Counted from the stretch's first letter, positions 13,863 through 21,827 are shown. The stretch: DNA of 24,683 nt from UBA5009 sp038043185 (GCA_038043185.1 JBBTCO010000042.1:1-24683), one strand, 5' to 3'. Program-made: numbers and translations. Notes: generated by a model from the letters alone, not told the origin.

Positions 13863-16665
13863 TTGGTTTTGCCTCCTTGTCACTCATTGCAGGAATTCGT
13901 TGAATATATTTTTTGTAATTTTGTTTCCAATCGGAATTTTGCAATTGTTCTTGTGCTAAATTTTTCCAAAATTCAAATTTTTCACCTTTAAATTGTGTCC
14001 AAATTTCATTGGCTTTTTGTAAGTTACCTTGGTCAAATTGAATTTTTCCCAATCGGTATCTGACTGCAGCTAAAGGTCGCTTGTCTTCAAATTTTTCCAA
14101 CATCTCGGAATAGATTTCAATCGCTTTATCTTTGTTGTTTCTTTCAAGATTGATCTGCGCCAACTTTTCAAGAGACTTAAAATAGATCTCTTGATCAACA
14201 AGCTTGGTGTCCTCCATAAGAGTTCTTACTCTTTCGAATGAATTCAAAGCATCTGCAATCCGCTTTTGTTTCACTTCAAGAAGACCCAATTGATAATAGG
14301 GTTCGGCAACTTTTTCAGCCTGACCCCGCCAAGTTCTTAAAATTTCTGTTAAGTACCTTACCGCAGACTCCAGATCGCCTCGATTTTCAAAGACTTTAAC
14401 GGCAAGTAAAATTCTTTCAACTTGATCATCTTCACTCATCATGTCGGGTTTTTTTATGTTTTTAAGAAAATTGTAAGATTGATTCAATCGTCCTTGCTGA
14501 AATTCCACATTCGCCATTCTTAAATTCAATGTCTCAATTGAAGGTAACTTTTCTTTCACAAATTTTTCTTTACCTTCTTGCGTTCCTTGTAATGAATATA
14601 TTTTATTTAAGACACCTTGATAATATTCAGATGCCTCGGCCGGAACTCCCGCTAACTCGTAAGCTCTTCCCAAATAATAAGAAGTATCCGTTCGCTGTGA
14701 AAATTTGAGCCAATTATCTGAATATTTTTTATGAGTTTTAAGAGCCTGAATAAATTGACCCTCGTTGAGTTCACTCATTATTTTTTCGTTTATATTCGCA
14801 ATGATTCTTTTTTGAAAAAGTTGAGCATCTACCGTGTTGGGATTCTGTTGATAATAAGACGCTAATAAATCAATCGATTTGTTGTACTCGCCACGATTTT
14901 GATAACCATCCGCAATCATTACGGTTGAAAACTGCTGAATACTTGGCAAATCTAATTTTTTTGATAGTTCAAGAATTTGTTGAGTCGTCTGCTCAACCTC
15001 TTTACCTTTCATCCCAACCATTTTTGCACTCAAAAGTCTTAATCTAGCAACAATGGCCGCCGGATTTTCTCCGTTGCGAAAATATGTCTCTAAGTAGGCT
15101 CCAAGAACCTTTTCCCGATCGGCACCCAATATTTCGAGCAGTTCGCCAATTCGGGTCATGGCATAGGCTACATTTTCGTGATTTGGATTGAGTTTAATAA
15201 ACTCACGATAAGTATCTAAACTCTCGCGGTATTGTCCAAGGTCAAAGTAAGCCTGCGCTTGATTGTAAATTGAATTTGGGAAGTCTGGAATTGAACCTGG
15301 AAATAATTTTTGAGCTCGTTTATACTCTTCAACTGCTTTTCGTGTTTCCTTCGAATTAAGATAAATATCACCAAGACGAAATGCACATTCACGCTTAATT
15401 TGTTCAGAGCCCGTTTTAGCTTCAAGCTCAGTCAAGGTGTCAATGGCCTCTTTAAATTTTTTAATTTTCATAAAAGACAATCCCATCCCCAATTGAGCAA
15501 GGTCTTTGGAAAAATTGGCTTGGGGAAAAGTTTTATTTTCTTTATGACTAAGAAAAAATCTTAAAGCTTCAAAATAATCGCCTTTAACATAATTAAGTGC
15601 TCCTAAAAGAAATGAAGCTTTTTCTGTTTTGACCGAAGGACTGTTTCGCTGCGAATAACTTTGCAATTTCTGTTGAGCCAGTGAAAATGCATTACTATCG
15701 TTTTTTAAACGCCATTGTTTAAGATAAATTTCTACGGTCATCAGATCGATAACTTCGTTGTATTCCGATTCAGGATATTTTTCATTAAACCATTGTAATG
15801 TTTTTAAATATACCAGTGTACGTCCACGTTCAAAAAGAGTTAGCAACAGCCGTGCTTGCTTATTTTCTTCCTTTTCCTTCTCGGTAATACTGTAGATATT
15901 AGGTGCGCTAATAATTTTAATAAAATCCATGGGAATAAACTCAACGTGAGGAAATGCAATGTAGTAATTTTCTTTACTCTTAATGATCGCATCTTCTTTA
16001 ACTTCATGATCTTTGATGCTAAATCGTTCAAAAAATGGATCTGCACCATCAAAAATTCCACTGTTTAACGAGGGTTGCGCTTCTGTGGGCTTTATTGCGA
16101 TATCTAATGGAGCTTTATCGTTTAAAGCCAAATAATCCGCAGTTGCTGGTTTACGCTTTTGATCTTGGCCTTTCGTCGAGGGCAGAACTTTCGTTTCATC
16201 TTTAAGGCTTTCCTTGTTAGTCGCTGTAGTTTTTTTAGGTAAGCTATCTGATGATTTTAATTTTTTATTTTCATAAAAATCAACGATAAGACGAGAGGGT
16301 TGATCCGTTAGATAGTCAAAGACTTCAATATCAGCGCTTGCTAAATCAAAAATAACTTTAACTTTTCCATCAACATCACCACGAGCAATCTTAACGGCTG
16401 TGATTAAATCATTTTTAAATTTCACTAGGTTTTGTTCAGTTTTTTCGTCCAGGCCTTCAATCAGCATTTCGGCTTGCCATTTTTTTCCGGATTTTTTCTT
16501 TTGAATATCATAAGTCCAATCTTTGGCTCCATTGAGTTCAAAATGAACGGTGTCATCTTGAAATGCTATTTGACCACGCAAAGATTCACTCGAATGAGCC
16601 AAAGAGCTCATCGCTGTAATTAAAAATGCAGTCAAAATTCTTAAGACATTTTTCAACACGACCAT
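13849..16665 (-). CDS. periplasmic AMIN-like domain plus tetratricopeptide repeat protein
   Basis: About 938 residues. It begins with a signal peptide (MVVLKNVLRILTAFLITAMS, cleavage near LAHS-SES). Next is an AMIN-like beta domain (about 28-131; KVKVIFDLASADIEVFDYLT then DQPSRLIVDFYEN), a Lys/Ser/Thr-rich linker (about 135-185), and from about 250 a long helical array of TPR units such as ALGAYLETYFRNGENPAAI-type and KAVEEYKRAQKLFPGSIPDF segments. AMIN domains often bind peptidoglycan or envelope partners, and TPRs bind proteins, so a periplasmic assembly factor for the flagellum is a reasonable inference. No name can be given. The start is ATG 16665. A longer reading from TTG 16704 would begin upstream of the transcription start predicted from the sigma-54 element. 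Confidence 0.8.
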   Translation of the reverse strand: MVVLKNVLRILTAFLITAMSSLAHSSESLRGQIAFQDDTVHFELNGAKDWTYDIQKKKSGKKWQAEMLIEGLDEKTEQNLVKFKNDLITAVKIARGDVDGKVKVIFDLASADIEVFDYLTDQPSRLIVDFYENKKLKSSDSLPKKTTATNKESLKDETKVLPSTKGQDQKRKPATADYLALNDKAPLDIAIKPTEAQPSLNSGIFDGADPFFERFSIKDHEVKEDAIIKSKENYYIAFPHVEFIPMDFIKIISAPNIYSITEKEKEENKQARLLLTLFERGRTLVYLKTLQWFNEKYPESEYNEVIDLMTVEIYLKQWRLKNDSNAFSLAQQKLQSYSQRNSPSVKTEKASFLLGALNYVKGDYFEALRFFLSHKENKTFPQANFSKDLAQLGMGLSFMKIKKFKEAIDTLTELEAKTGSEQIKRECAFRLGDIYLNSKETRKAVEEYKRAQKLFPGSIPDFPNSIYNQAQAYFDLGQYRESLDTYREFIKLNPNHENVAYAMTRIGELLEILGADREKVLGAYLETYFRNGENPAAIVARLRLLSAKMVGMKGKEVEQTTQQILELSKKLDLPSIQQFSTVMIADGYQNRGEYNKSIDLLASYYQQNPNTVDAQLFQKRIIANINEKIMSELNEGQFIQALKTHKKYSDNWLKFSQRTDTSYYLGRAYELAGVPAEASEYYQGVLNKIYSLQGTQEGKEKFVKEKLPSIETLNLRMANVEFQQGRLNQSYNFLKNIKKPDMMSEDDQVERILLAVKVFENRGDLESAVRYLTEILRTWRGQAEKVAEPYYQLGLLEVKQKRIADALNSFERVRTLMEDTKLVDQEIYFKSLEKLAQINLERNNKDKAIEIYSEMLEKFEDKRPLAAVRYRLGKIQFDQGNLQKANEIWTQFKGEKFEFWKNLAQEQLQNSDWKQNYKKYIQRIPAMSDKEAKPNAIN

Positions 16666-16704
16666 CCTAGACGAAAATTGAGAAGTCTTCACAACAAGGA
16701 ACAA

Positions 16705-16720
16705 TGCACATCAAATGCCA
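16705..16720 (-). promoter_or_regulatory. predicted sigma-54 promoter of the flagellar operon
   Basis: On the minus strand the sequence TGGCATTTGATGTGCA matches TGGCACGNNNNTTGCW. TGGCA is perfect, the GG (-24; 16719-16718) and GC (-12; 16707-16706) are exactly 12 apart, and the last four bases TGCA fit. Departures are at C6, G7 and the first T of TTGC. Transcription would begin near 16694, giving a roughly 29-nt leader to ATG 16665. This is the only good -24/-12 element I found in the window, and it stands before the first gene of the whole operon. Confidence 0.7.
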
Positions 16721-16803
16721 AAACTTTCCCGGCCTAGGGAAAAATTGGTTACATCAGGAACGTTTCAAGCATCGGAATTCTGTCGCCCCTGACAAAGCGA
16801 TGA

Positions 16804-16826
16804 CTAAGACGCGACTCGACTCTTAG
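16804..16826. promoter_or_regulatory. inverted repeat, possible upstream activator site
   Basis: CTAAGA (16804-16809) and TCTTAG (16821-16826) form a 6-bp inverted repeat with an 11-bp spacer containing GACTC twice. It is about 85-107 bp upstream of the -24 element of the flagellar promoter, the usual distance for an enhancer site of a sigma-54 activator. It also lies just before the divergent lipoprotein-mla operon, so it could serve that side instead. The remainder of the 239-bp gap (16666-16904) shows only weak promoter-like sequence. Confidence 0.3.
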
Positions 16827-16847
16827 CCAGTCTAATGTTTTTTAGAT

Positions 16848-16853
16848 TATGAT
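16848..16853 (+). promoter_or_regulatory. possible -10 element for the lipoprotein-mla operon
   Basis: TATGAT is a good match to the -10 consensus and lies about 50 nt before the chosen lipoprotein start. No convincing -35 was found at 16-18 bp upstream, so this is only a candidate promoter. Confidence 0.3.
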
Positions 16854-16904
16854 ATTTCTAAACAAATGACGAAAGAAATTGCAGGGAATACCGATAAGTT
16901 GACT

Positions 16905-17384
16905 ATGAAATTTCACCATGTATTTGCAGCATTGTTGCTCTCGGGATGTGTCACGGTTGACGTTGGTTCATCAAAATCAGAACCGGCAAAAAATGTGGTG
17001 TACTCGTCACCACCACTTCCATTTAAAAATTCAACATCCAAAAGCTCGGATAAACTTTGGATTAGCCCTACAGGAAATACGATTTCATATCTTTCCGATT
17101 GTGGAGGTTTTCAGGAACCGACTCTAGAGCAACTTGAAAACGAAGCCTTAGGAAGTTTAATTGATCTTAAGATTTTAAAGACTGAAAAGGTGGACTATAA
17201 CAACCGAGCCGCCTTAAAAACACTTGCAGAGGGTAAAGTCGATGGTGTTGAAGTCAAAATGAATCTGGTGACATTGAAAAAGAATAATTGCAACTACACC
17301 CTAGTTTACGGTGGAATTTTAAAAAATTTCGATAAAGAACTTCCGTCTTTTCAAAAATTTGTAGAGAGCTTCAAGGCACCATGA
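16905..17384 (+). CDS. small lipoprotein of unknown function, first gene of the mla operon
   Basis: About 159 residues starting MKFHHVFAALLLSGC. The lipobox LSGC puts the lipidated Cys at position 15. A Ser/Pro/Lys-rich linker follows, then a compact alpha/beta domain (about 50-158) with SYLSDCGGFQEPTLEQLENE, a KVDGVEVKMNLVTLKKNNCN strand pair and a final FQKFVESFK. That layout faintly recalls PsbP/DcrB-fold proteins, which I offer only as a suggestion. Two later Cys (in SDCGG and NNCNY) could form a disulphide. ATG 16905 gives a classical short signal; ATG 16866 in frame would add 13 residues. Neither has a strong ribosome site. The stop overlaps mlaE (ATGA), which suggests a role with the Mla transporter. 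Confidence 0.75.
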   Translation: MKFHHVFAALLLSGCVTVDVGSSKSEPAKNVVYSSPPLPFKNSTSKSSDKLWISPTGNTISYLSDCGGFQEPTLEQLENEALGSLIDLKILKTEKVDYNNRAALKTLAEGKVDGVEVKMNLVTLKKNNCNYTLVYGGILKNFDKELPSFQKFVESFKAP

Positions 17385-18172
17385 TTCAAACTTTTGCACA
17401 CACTTTTATTATTTACATAATAGAATGCCTCGAGTTTATTGGAGGAATGGGGGTCTTGCTTTACCAAGTAATTCGTGACACCTTCCGAGGACGAGTTTAT
17501 TTTCGCCTGCTCATCGACCAAATCTACCAAGTCGGATACAAGTCATTTCCTCTGATTTTGATCACCGCTTTTAGTACAGGCATGGTTATGTCTCTGCAAT
17601 ACGGTCTAGGTTTAGAAAAATTTGGTGGAAAACTTTATGTTCCAAAACTCGTTAGTTTAACTATTCTTCGCGAAATGGGCCCGGTATTTACCAGTTTAAT
17701 GCTCGCCGCAAGGATTGGTGCCGGCTTTGCGAGTGAGATCGGCTCTATGGTCGTTACGCAACAAGTAGATGCTATCCGTGCATTGGGAACTTCGCCAATC
17801 AAAAAAATTGTCATTCCCCGTGTGTTAGCTTGTTTGATTGTGCTACCGATTTTAATCGCCTGTGCAAATCTAGTTGGCAACCTGGGTGGACTTATCATTG
17901 GCGCCACCGAACTTCAATTAGATCCAAATTTTTATGTTCTAAAAGTTCTGACTACAGTTGCTCTTTCAGATTACATGGCAGGGTTTTCAAAGAGTTTCTT
18001 TTTTGCTATGTTCATCTCAATTCCGTCTTGCTATTACGGTCTTACAGTAAAGAATGGCACTAAAGAAGTTGGCATCGCTACAACGAAAGCCGTTGTTGTC
18101 TCTTCGATTTTAATTTTCGTTGGAAACTTTTTCTTAACAAAACTTTTTTGGATTATTGAAAAATTAAACTGA
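17381..18172 (+). CDS. mlaE: MlaE-family phospholipid ABC transporter permease
   Basis: A 263-residue inner-membrane permease of the MCE/Mla lipid transport system. It has several membrane helices and the family core ALREMGPVFTSLMLAARIGA-type sequence (here ILREMGPVFTSLMLAARIGA), followed by GFASEIGSMVVTQQVDAIRA and LGTSPIKKIVIPRVLA. Length is typical. It overlaps the lipoprotein gene by ATGA and is followed seven bases later by the ATPase gene. With MlaF and MlaD it would form the inner-membrane complex that moves phospholipids between inner membrane and periplasmic or outer-membrane carriers. MlaB and MlaC homologues are not in the window. Confidence 0.95.
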   Translation: MIQTFAHTFIIYIIECLEFIGGMGVLLYQVIRDTFRGRVYFRLLIDQIYQVGYKSFPLILITAFSTGMVMSLQYGLGLEKFGGKLYVPKLVSLTILREMGPVFTSLMLAARIGAGFASEIGSMVVTQQVDAIRALGTSPIKKIVIPRVLACLIVLPILIACANLVGNLGGLIIGATELQLDPNFYVLKVLTTVALSDYMAGFSKSFFFAMFISIPSCYYGLTVKNGTKEVGIATTKAVVVSSILIFVGNFFLTKLFWIIEKLN

Positions 18173-18178
18173 GGCTCT

Positions 18179-18910
18179 ATGGGAATGATTGAAGTTAAAA
18201 ATTTTAAAAAATCATTCGGTTCAAAGCTGGTCCATAGGGATGTTACCTTTTACGTTCAAAAAGGCGAATGTTTAGGCTTAATCGGCGGCTCGGGGGTCGG
18301 TAAAAGCGTTATTTTAAGAAGCCTCATTGGATTAGAGAAGCCAGATTCAGGCACTATCGAGATCGACGCCGAAGAAGTGACCCACATGAACGAGCGACAG
18401 CTGTCGGAAGTTAGAAAAAAAATGGCTTATGTTTTTCAAGGCGGAGCTCTTTTCGATTCCATGACTGTTTATGAAAACTTGGCTTATCCTTTAAGGGAAC
18501 ACTTTAAATTTTCAGAGCCAGAAATAAAAAAACGAATTTTAGATCAACTTGAAGAGTTTAGTCTGGGCGGATGTGACCAACTTTTTCCAGGGAATCTTTC
18601 CGGTGGAATGCAAAAGCGTGTGGGTTTAGCTCGCTCTATGATGATGGAACCCGAGATCGTTCTTTATGATGAACCGACAGCTGGTCTTGATCCCTACAAT
18701 ACAAAACGGATTCAAGAACATATTTTAAGACTCAAAGGTAAAGGAAAGACTTCAATTCTAGTCACTCATGATATGCCGACCGCTTTTGCTGTTTGTGATA
18801 AAATGGCTTTTCTTTTAAATGGAGTTATCTCGGCTCAAGGTACGATTAGTCAGCTGGAAAAGGATTCTGCTGGTTTAATAGCACGATTCATCAACGGGGA
18901 GGCCTCCTAG
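18179..18910 (+). CDS. mlaF: MlaF-family phospholipid ABC transporter ATPase
   Basis: A 243-residue ABC ATPase that powers the MlaE permease. Walker A is GGSGVGKS (36-43), Q-loop Q87 is in VFQGGALFDSMTVYENLAYP, the signature is NLSGGMQKR (139-147), Walker B is IVLYDE (160-165) and the switch His is H197. The 'QGGALFDSMTV' and 'SGGMQKRVGLAR' wording is typical of the MlaF subgroup rather than other ABC importers. The ribosome site TGAGG overlaps the mlaE stop. Confidence 0.96.
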   Translation: MGMIEVKNFKKSFGSKLVHRDVTFYVQKGECLGLIGGSGVGKSVILRSLIGLEKPDSGTIEIDAEEVTHMNERQLSEVRKKMAYVFQGGALFDSMTVYENLAYPLREHFKFSEPEIKKRILDQLEEFSLGGCDQLFPGNLSGGMQKRVGLARSMMMEPEIVLYDEPTAGLDPYNTKRIQEHILRLKGKGKTSILVTHDMPTAFAVCDKMAFLLNGVISAQGTISQLEKDSAGLIARFINGEAS

Positions 18911-19725
18911 TGGAGCATTCACTTAAAATAAATCTCAAAGTGGGCATTTTTGTTTTCGGTGGACTCATCGTGATTTTATCGACTATCTTTCTTCTTGGGG
19001 CGAATAAATCATTTTTCACTCGCCATGTGCGAATTCAAGCTCATTTTGATCAAGTGCAAGGTTTAGCCCGAGGAAGCGTGGTTTCCCTGTCAGGAGTCGT
19101 GGTCGGCAACATTGAAAAAATTGATTTTAATAGTGCGAACAACAACCTTGTTGTAACAATGAAAATTGAATTAGAATATCTTCCGCAAATTCCAAAGGGG
19201 TCACAAGTTGAAATAAGGACGCAAGGGGCGCTTGGTGACAAATTCATTTACATCATTCCATCAGAAAATAAAACTGGAAGTATTTCAAATGGTGATACCC
19301 TGGAAGTCGCAAAAGCGACCGACATTCTAAATATTCTTTCAAATCGCGGCAAAGACACTGAAAAAATTTTTGATATCTTAAATGAAGTTTTAATCATGGC
19401 CAAAACCATCAATGCTGATAATAAAATTGGTAAAATCATAGAAAATCTTAATCAAGGCAGTGCCAATTTTAATAAAGTAACTACACAAGCAAAAGATTTT
19501 ACGGCCGAAGCCAATCTGGGTGTTAGCGGTGGTAAATTGGCTTCCAGTCTAAATCGCCTTGATAATATCTTAACAAAAATTGACAAGGGCCAAGGAAGTC
19601 TGGGAGCTCTGCTCAACGATTCAAGTGTGCATGATCAACTTAAATCAATGCTAGGCGGAGCTCAACGCAAGGATCATGTAAAATCGATTATTCGAACTTC
19701 GATTGAAAAAGCCGAAAAAGAATAA
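18910..19725 (+). CDS. mlaD: MlaD-family MCE-domain lipid transport protein
   Basis: A 271-residue protein with a short cytoplasmic N-terminus, one membrane helix (about 9-30) and an MCE domain (about 38-118; FDQVQGLARGSVVSLSGVVV then GNIEKIDF, ending ALGDKFIYI). The C-terminal region is helical (about 130-271). The MCE domains form the hexameric ring that carries lipid across the periplasm. The start is GTG at 18910, sharing its G with the mlaF TAG stop, after GGGGAGG. It is the last gene of the operon and is followed by a large palindromic element. Confidence 0.94.
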   Translation: MEHSLKINLKVGIFVFGGLIVILSTIFLLGANKSFFTRHVRIQAHFDQVQGLARGSVVSLSGVVVGNIEKIDFNSANNNLVVTMKIELEYLPQIPKGSQVEIRTQGALGDKFIYIIPSENKTGSISNGDTLEVAKATDILNILSNRGKDTEKIFDILNEVLIMAKTINADNKIGKIIENLNQGSANFNKVTTQAKDFTAEANLGVSGGKLASSLNRLDNILTKIDKGQGSLGALLNDSSVHDQLKSMLGGAQRKDHVKSIIRTSIEKAEKE

Positions 19726-19743
19726 GAATACGAGTGTCTGCCC

Positions 19744-19869
19744 TAGAAGCGGTCTGATAAATAGTCAGCCGAGGCGACAAGGAGGATTCGACTGAGGCGC
19801 ACTTCCTGTGCGTCGCAGGGAGAATCCGACGAAGGCAACGAAGGATCACTATTTATGAGACCGCTTCTA
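19744..19869. repeat. 126-bp nested palindromic element between mlaD and dciA
   Basis: The outer arms are 22 bp (19744-19765 and 19848-19869) and complementary at all but one position. Inside are further stems: GCC/GGC (19768-19770 with 19834-19836), GGATTC/GAATCC (19784-19789 with 19822-19827), and CGCAC/GTGCG (19798-19802 with 19808-19812) around a TTCCT loop. The right arm contains the dciA stop codon, so the element reaches the very end of that gene. It could end transcription from both sides (a T-rich stretch follows on the plus strand), be a structured RNA, or be a dispersed MITE/REP-type repeat. It occurs once in this window. Confidence 0.75.
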
Positions 19870-20262
19870 ATCTTCTTTTTCAGGAATTAAGTCATTAATG
19901 AATTTTTTAATCTCATTCTGTTGCGAAGCCTCTTGCGGCACAGCTCGTCGATCCAGGGTGAATTGAATATCTTCGATGTGATTCAAACCTGTTTTTAAAA
20001 CTATGGTGCGGCGAATTTGTTCTTTCATGTAATAAAGCTGTTGCATCCAAGGACTGCTCTTTACCCAAAGTATCAAAACATTTCTTGAAATTCCTACAGG
20101 TTCTGTCTGTTCACCAATAGTCGGACCAACGATTTCCGACCAGTTGGCCCACAATTTCCAGCGAGAAAATTGCTCGGACAAAGGGGACTTGCCATTTTCA
20201 AAAAGACTCTGTAGGACTTGAGCGCTGTTTTTGAATTTAGTTTTAAAATCTTTCTCGGCCAT
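19867..20262 (-). CDS. dciA: DciA-like DUF721 protein (replicative helicase loader)
   Basis: A 131-residue protein with the DUF721 core: WKLWANWSEIVGPTIGEQTE (36-55), then PVGISRNVLILWVKSSPWMQ and QLYYMKEQIRRTIVLKTGLN, ending HIEDIQFTLD. DciA loads the DnaB replicative helicase in bacteria without DnaC. The acidic/polar tail after about 105 is variable. It diverges from trmFO with a 70-bp spacer, and its stop codon lies in the arm of the neighbouring palindromic element. Family assignment is good; function is by family. Confidence 0.85.
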   Translation of the reverse strand: MAEKDFKTKFKNSAQVLQSLFENGKSPLSEQFSRWKLWANWSEIVGPTIGEQTEPVGISRNVLILWVKSSPWMQQLYYMKEQIRRTIVLKTGLNHIEDIQFTLDRRAVPQEASQQNEIKKFINDLIPEKED

Positions 20263-20332
20263 GCTTCATTAACTATCATAAATAGCCGTAAAAAACAGTG
20301 CAAATGAACGAAAAAATGCAAGAGGTAGAAAA
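20263..20332. promoter_or_regulatory. divergent dciA / trmFO spacer
   Basis: A 70-bp AT-rich spacer that must hold signals for both genes. ATCATA at 20275-20280 reads TATGAT on the minus strand (possible dciA -10), while the overlapping TATCAT fits a plus-strand -10 for trmFO. No strong -35 is seen for either. The trmFO ribosome site AAGAGGT lies just before its ATG. Confidence 0.3.
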
Positions 20333-21694
20333 ATGAATTTGAATAGCCAAAACAACAAAAGCCGCATCAGTGTCGTTGGCGCTGGTTTGGCTGGCTCTGA
20401 ATGCGCCTATCAGCTTGCCGAGAAAGGTTATGAAGTTGATCTGTTTGAAATGAGACCAAAAAACATGACCCCTGCACATAAGACAAGCGATTGCGCCGAA
20501 TTGGTTTGTTCAAATTCTTTTGGCAGCTTTTCGGAAGAAAGCGCTCCGGGTCAATTGAAGTGGGAAGCAGCACAAATGAACTCGCTTATCTTGAGCTGTG
20601 CAAAAGAGTCCCACATTCCTGCTGGCCAAGCCCTAGGCGTGGATCGCCAGCGTTTTGCTCAATTTGTTACCGAAAGAATTCGCAAGCATCCTCGCATTCA
20701 TTTCCATGAGCAAGTTATTAACTCTTTGGAGGAAGTTCCCCGTCCAACAGTTGTCGCAACCGGTCCTCTGACAAATGAAAATTTATCTCTGTCCATGCAA
20801 AAACATTTTGGTGACGAATTTCTTTATTTTTTTGACGCCATTGCACCGATCATCGATGCCGATTCAATCAATTCTGAAATCGCTTGGAAGGCTGATCGTT
20901 ATAATAAAGGCACTCCTGATTATTGGAATTGCCCAATGAACCGAGACGAATATGAAAATTTTGTCACAGAAATTGAACAAGCAAGAAAAATCACGCCTAA
21001 ATATTTTGAAACAACAAATTATTTCGAAGGCTGCATGCCCATCGAAGAAATGGTCGAACGCGGCCGCGAAACTCCGCGCTTTGGCCCAATGAAACCAGTT
21101 GGGTTAATTAATCCTCGAACCGATCGCGAAGCACATGCGATTGTTCAGCTTCGCCAAGACAACCGCGAAGCGACGGCCTACAATATGGTGGGCTTTCAAA
21201 CCCGCATGGCCTACGATGAACAGGTTCGAGTTTTTAGAAAGATTCCTGGATTGGAAAATGCGGAGTTTTTAAAGTTGGGAAGTATTCACAGAAATCTGTA
21301 CATCAACTCGCCCAAACGTTTACAAAAAAACTTATCGAGCCAAACAGATCCATGGCTTTTCTTTGCAGGACAAATCACCGGCGTCGAAGGCTATTTCGAG
21401 TCCACTTGCACTGGGCTTTTGGTCGCAGAATTCCTAGATCAAAAAATCAAGGACCATGCTTTTTCAGGGCCACCACGCGCCTCGGCCATGGGATCCTTGC
21501 TTGAAGCGATCACAGACCCAACTCGTGCTGAACATTTCCAGCCCACCAATATTAACTTTGGATTATTTCCCAATATCGACAAACGCGAAATTCGTGCTAA
21601 AAAAGAAAAGAAACTCGAACAACTTCGTCGAGCAAAAGAAGCTTATTTAAGCTGGTTTCAGAGTCTGCAAGGACGCGAAAACCCTGCCATTTAA
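20333..21694 (+). CDS. trmFO: methylenetetrahydrofolate-tRNA-(uracil-5-)-methyltransferase TrmFO
   Basis: A 453-residue FAD enzyme that makes m5U54 in the T-loop of tRNA using methylene-tetrahydrofolate and NAD(P)H. The FAD site is VVGAGLAGSE (14-23). Cys59 in AELVCSNSFGS and Cys234 in NYFEGCMPIEEM correspond to the catalytic cysteines known in the family. Other signatures are SAPGQLKWEAA, GLINPRTDREAHAIVQLRQD and the C-terminal FFAGQITGVEGYFESTCTGL. Length is as expected. AAGAGGT precedes the ATG. It appears to be a single gene. Confidence 0.98.
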   Translation: MNLNSQNNKSRISVVGAGLAGSECAYQLAEKGYEVDLFEMRPKNMTPAHKTSDCAELVCSNSFGSFSEESAPGQLKWEAAQMNSLILSCAKESHIPAGQALGVDRQRFAQFVTERIRKHPRIHFHEQVINSLEEVPRPTVVATGPLTNENLSLSMQKHFGDEFLYFFDAIAPIIDADSINSEIAWKADRYNKGTPDYWNCPMNRDEYENFVTEIEQARKITPKYFETTNYFEGCMPIEEMVERGRETPRFGPMKPVGLINPRTDREAHAIVQLRQDNREATAYNMVGFQTRMAYDEQVRVFRKIPGLENAEFLKLGSIHRNLYINSPKRLQKNLSSQTDPWLFFAGQITGVEGYFESTCTGLLVAEFLDQKIKDHAFSGPPRASAMGSLLEAITDPTRAEHFQPTNINFGLFPNIDKREIRAKKEKKLEQLRRAKEAYLSWFQSLQGRENPAI

Positions 21695-21813
21695 TTTCTT
21701 CTCAAAAGCAATAAAAAGGTCTTCACAAATACGAGACAGGATCTCGATTACACGGACGTGAAAATATTTCCTGCTCGGGTTGCAATTTAAGCAAAATTTG
21801 TCACTGAATTGTT

Positions 21814-21827
21814 GCCTCTCGAGAGGC
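21814..21827. promoter_or_regulatory. perfect 14-bp palindrome upstream of mltF
   Basis: GCCTCTCGAGAGGC is a perfect 14-bp palindrome 21 bp before the chosen mltF start (21849). It could be an operator or a short RNA hairpin (effective loop 4) that hinders ribosome access. The rest of the 154-bp gap after trmFO has a weak CGAGA/TCTCG stem near 21731 without a T-run, and no clear promoter. Confidence 0.35.

Noticed and set aside
16666..16704. N-terminal extension of the AMIN-TPR protein from TTG 16704
   Set aside because: No ribosome site, it delays the signal peptide, and it would start upstream of the transcription start predicted from the sigma-54 element.
18896..18907. GGAGGCCTCC palindrome at the mlaD ribosome site
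   Set aside because: A palindrome with no loop cannot fold tightly by itself; the GGAGG is explained as the Shine-Dalgarno.
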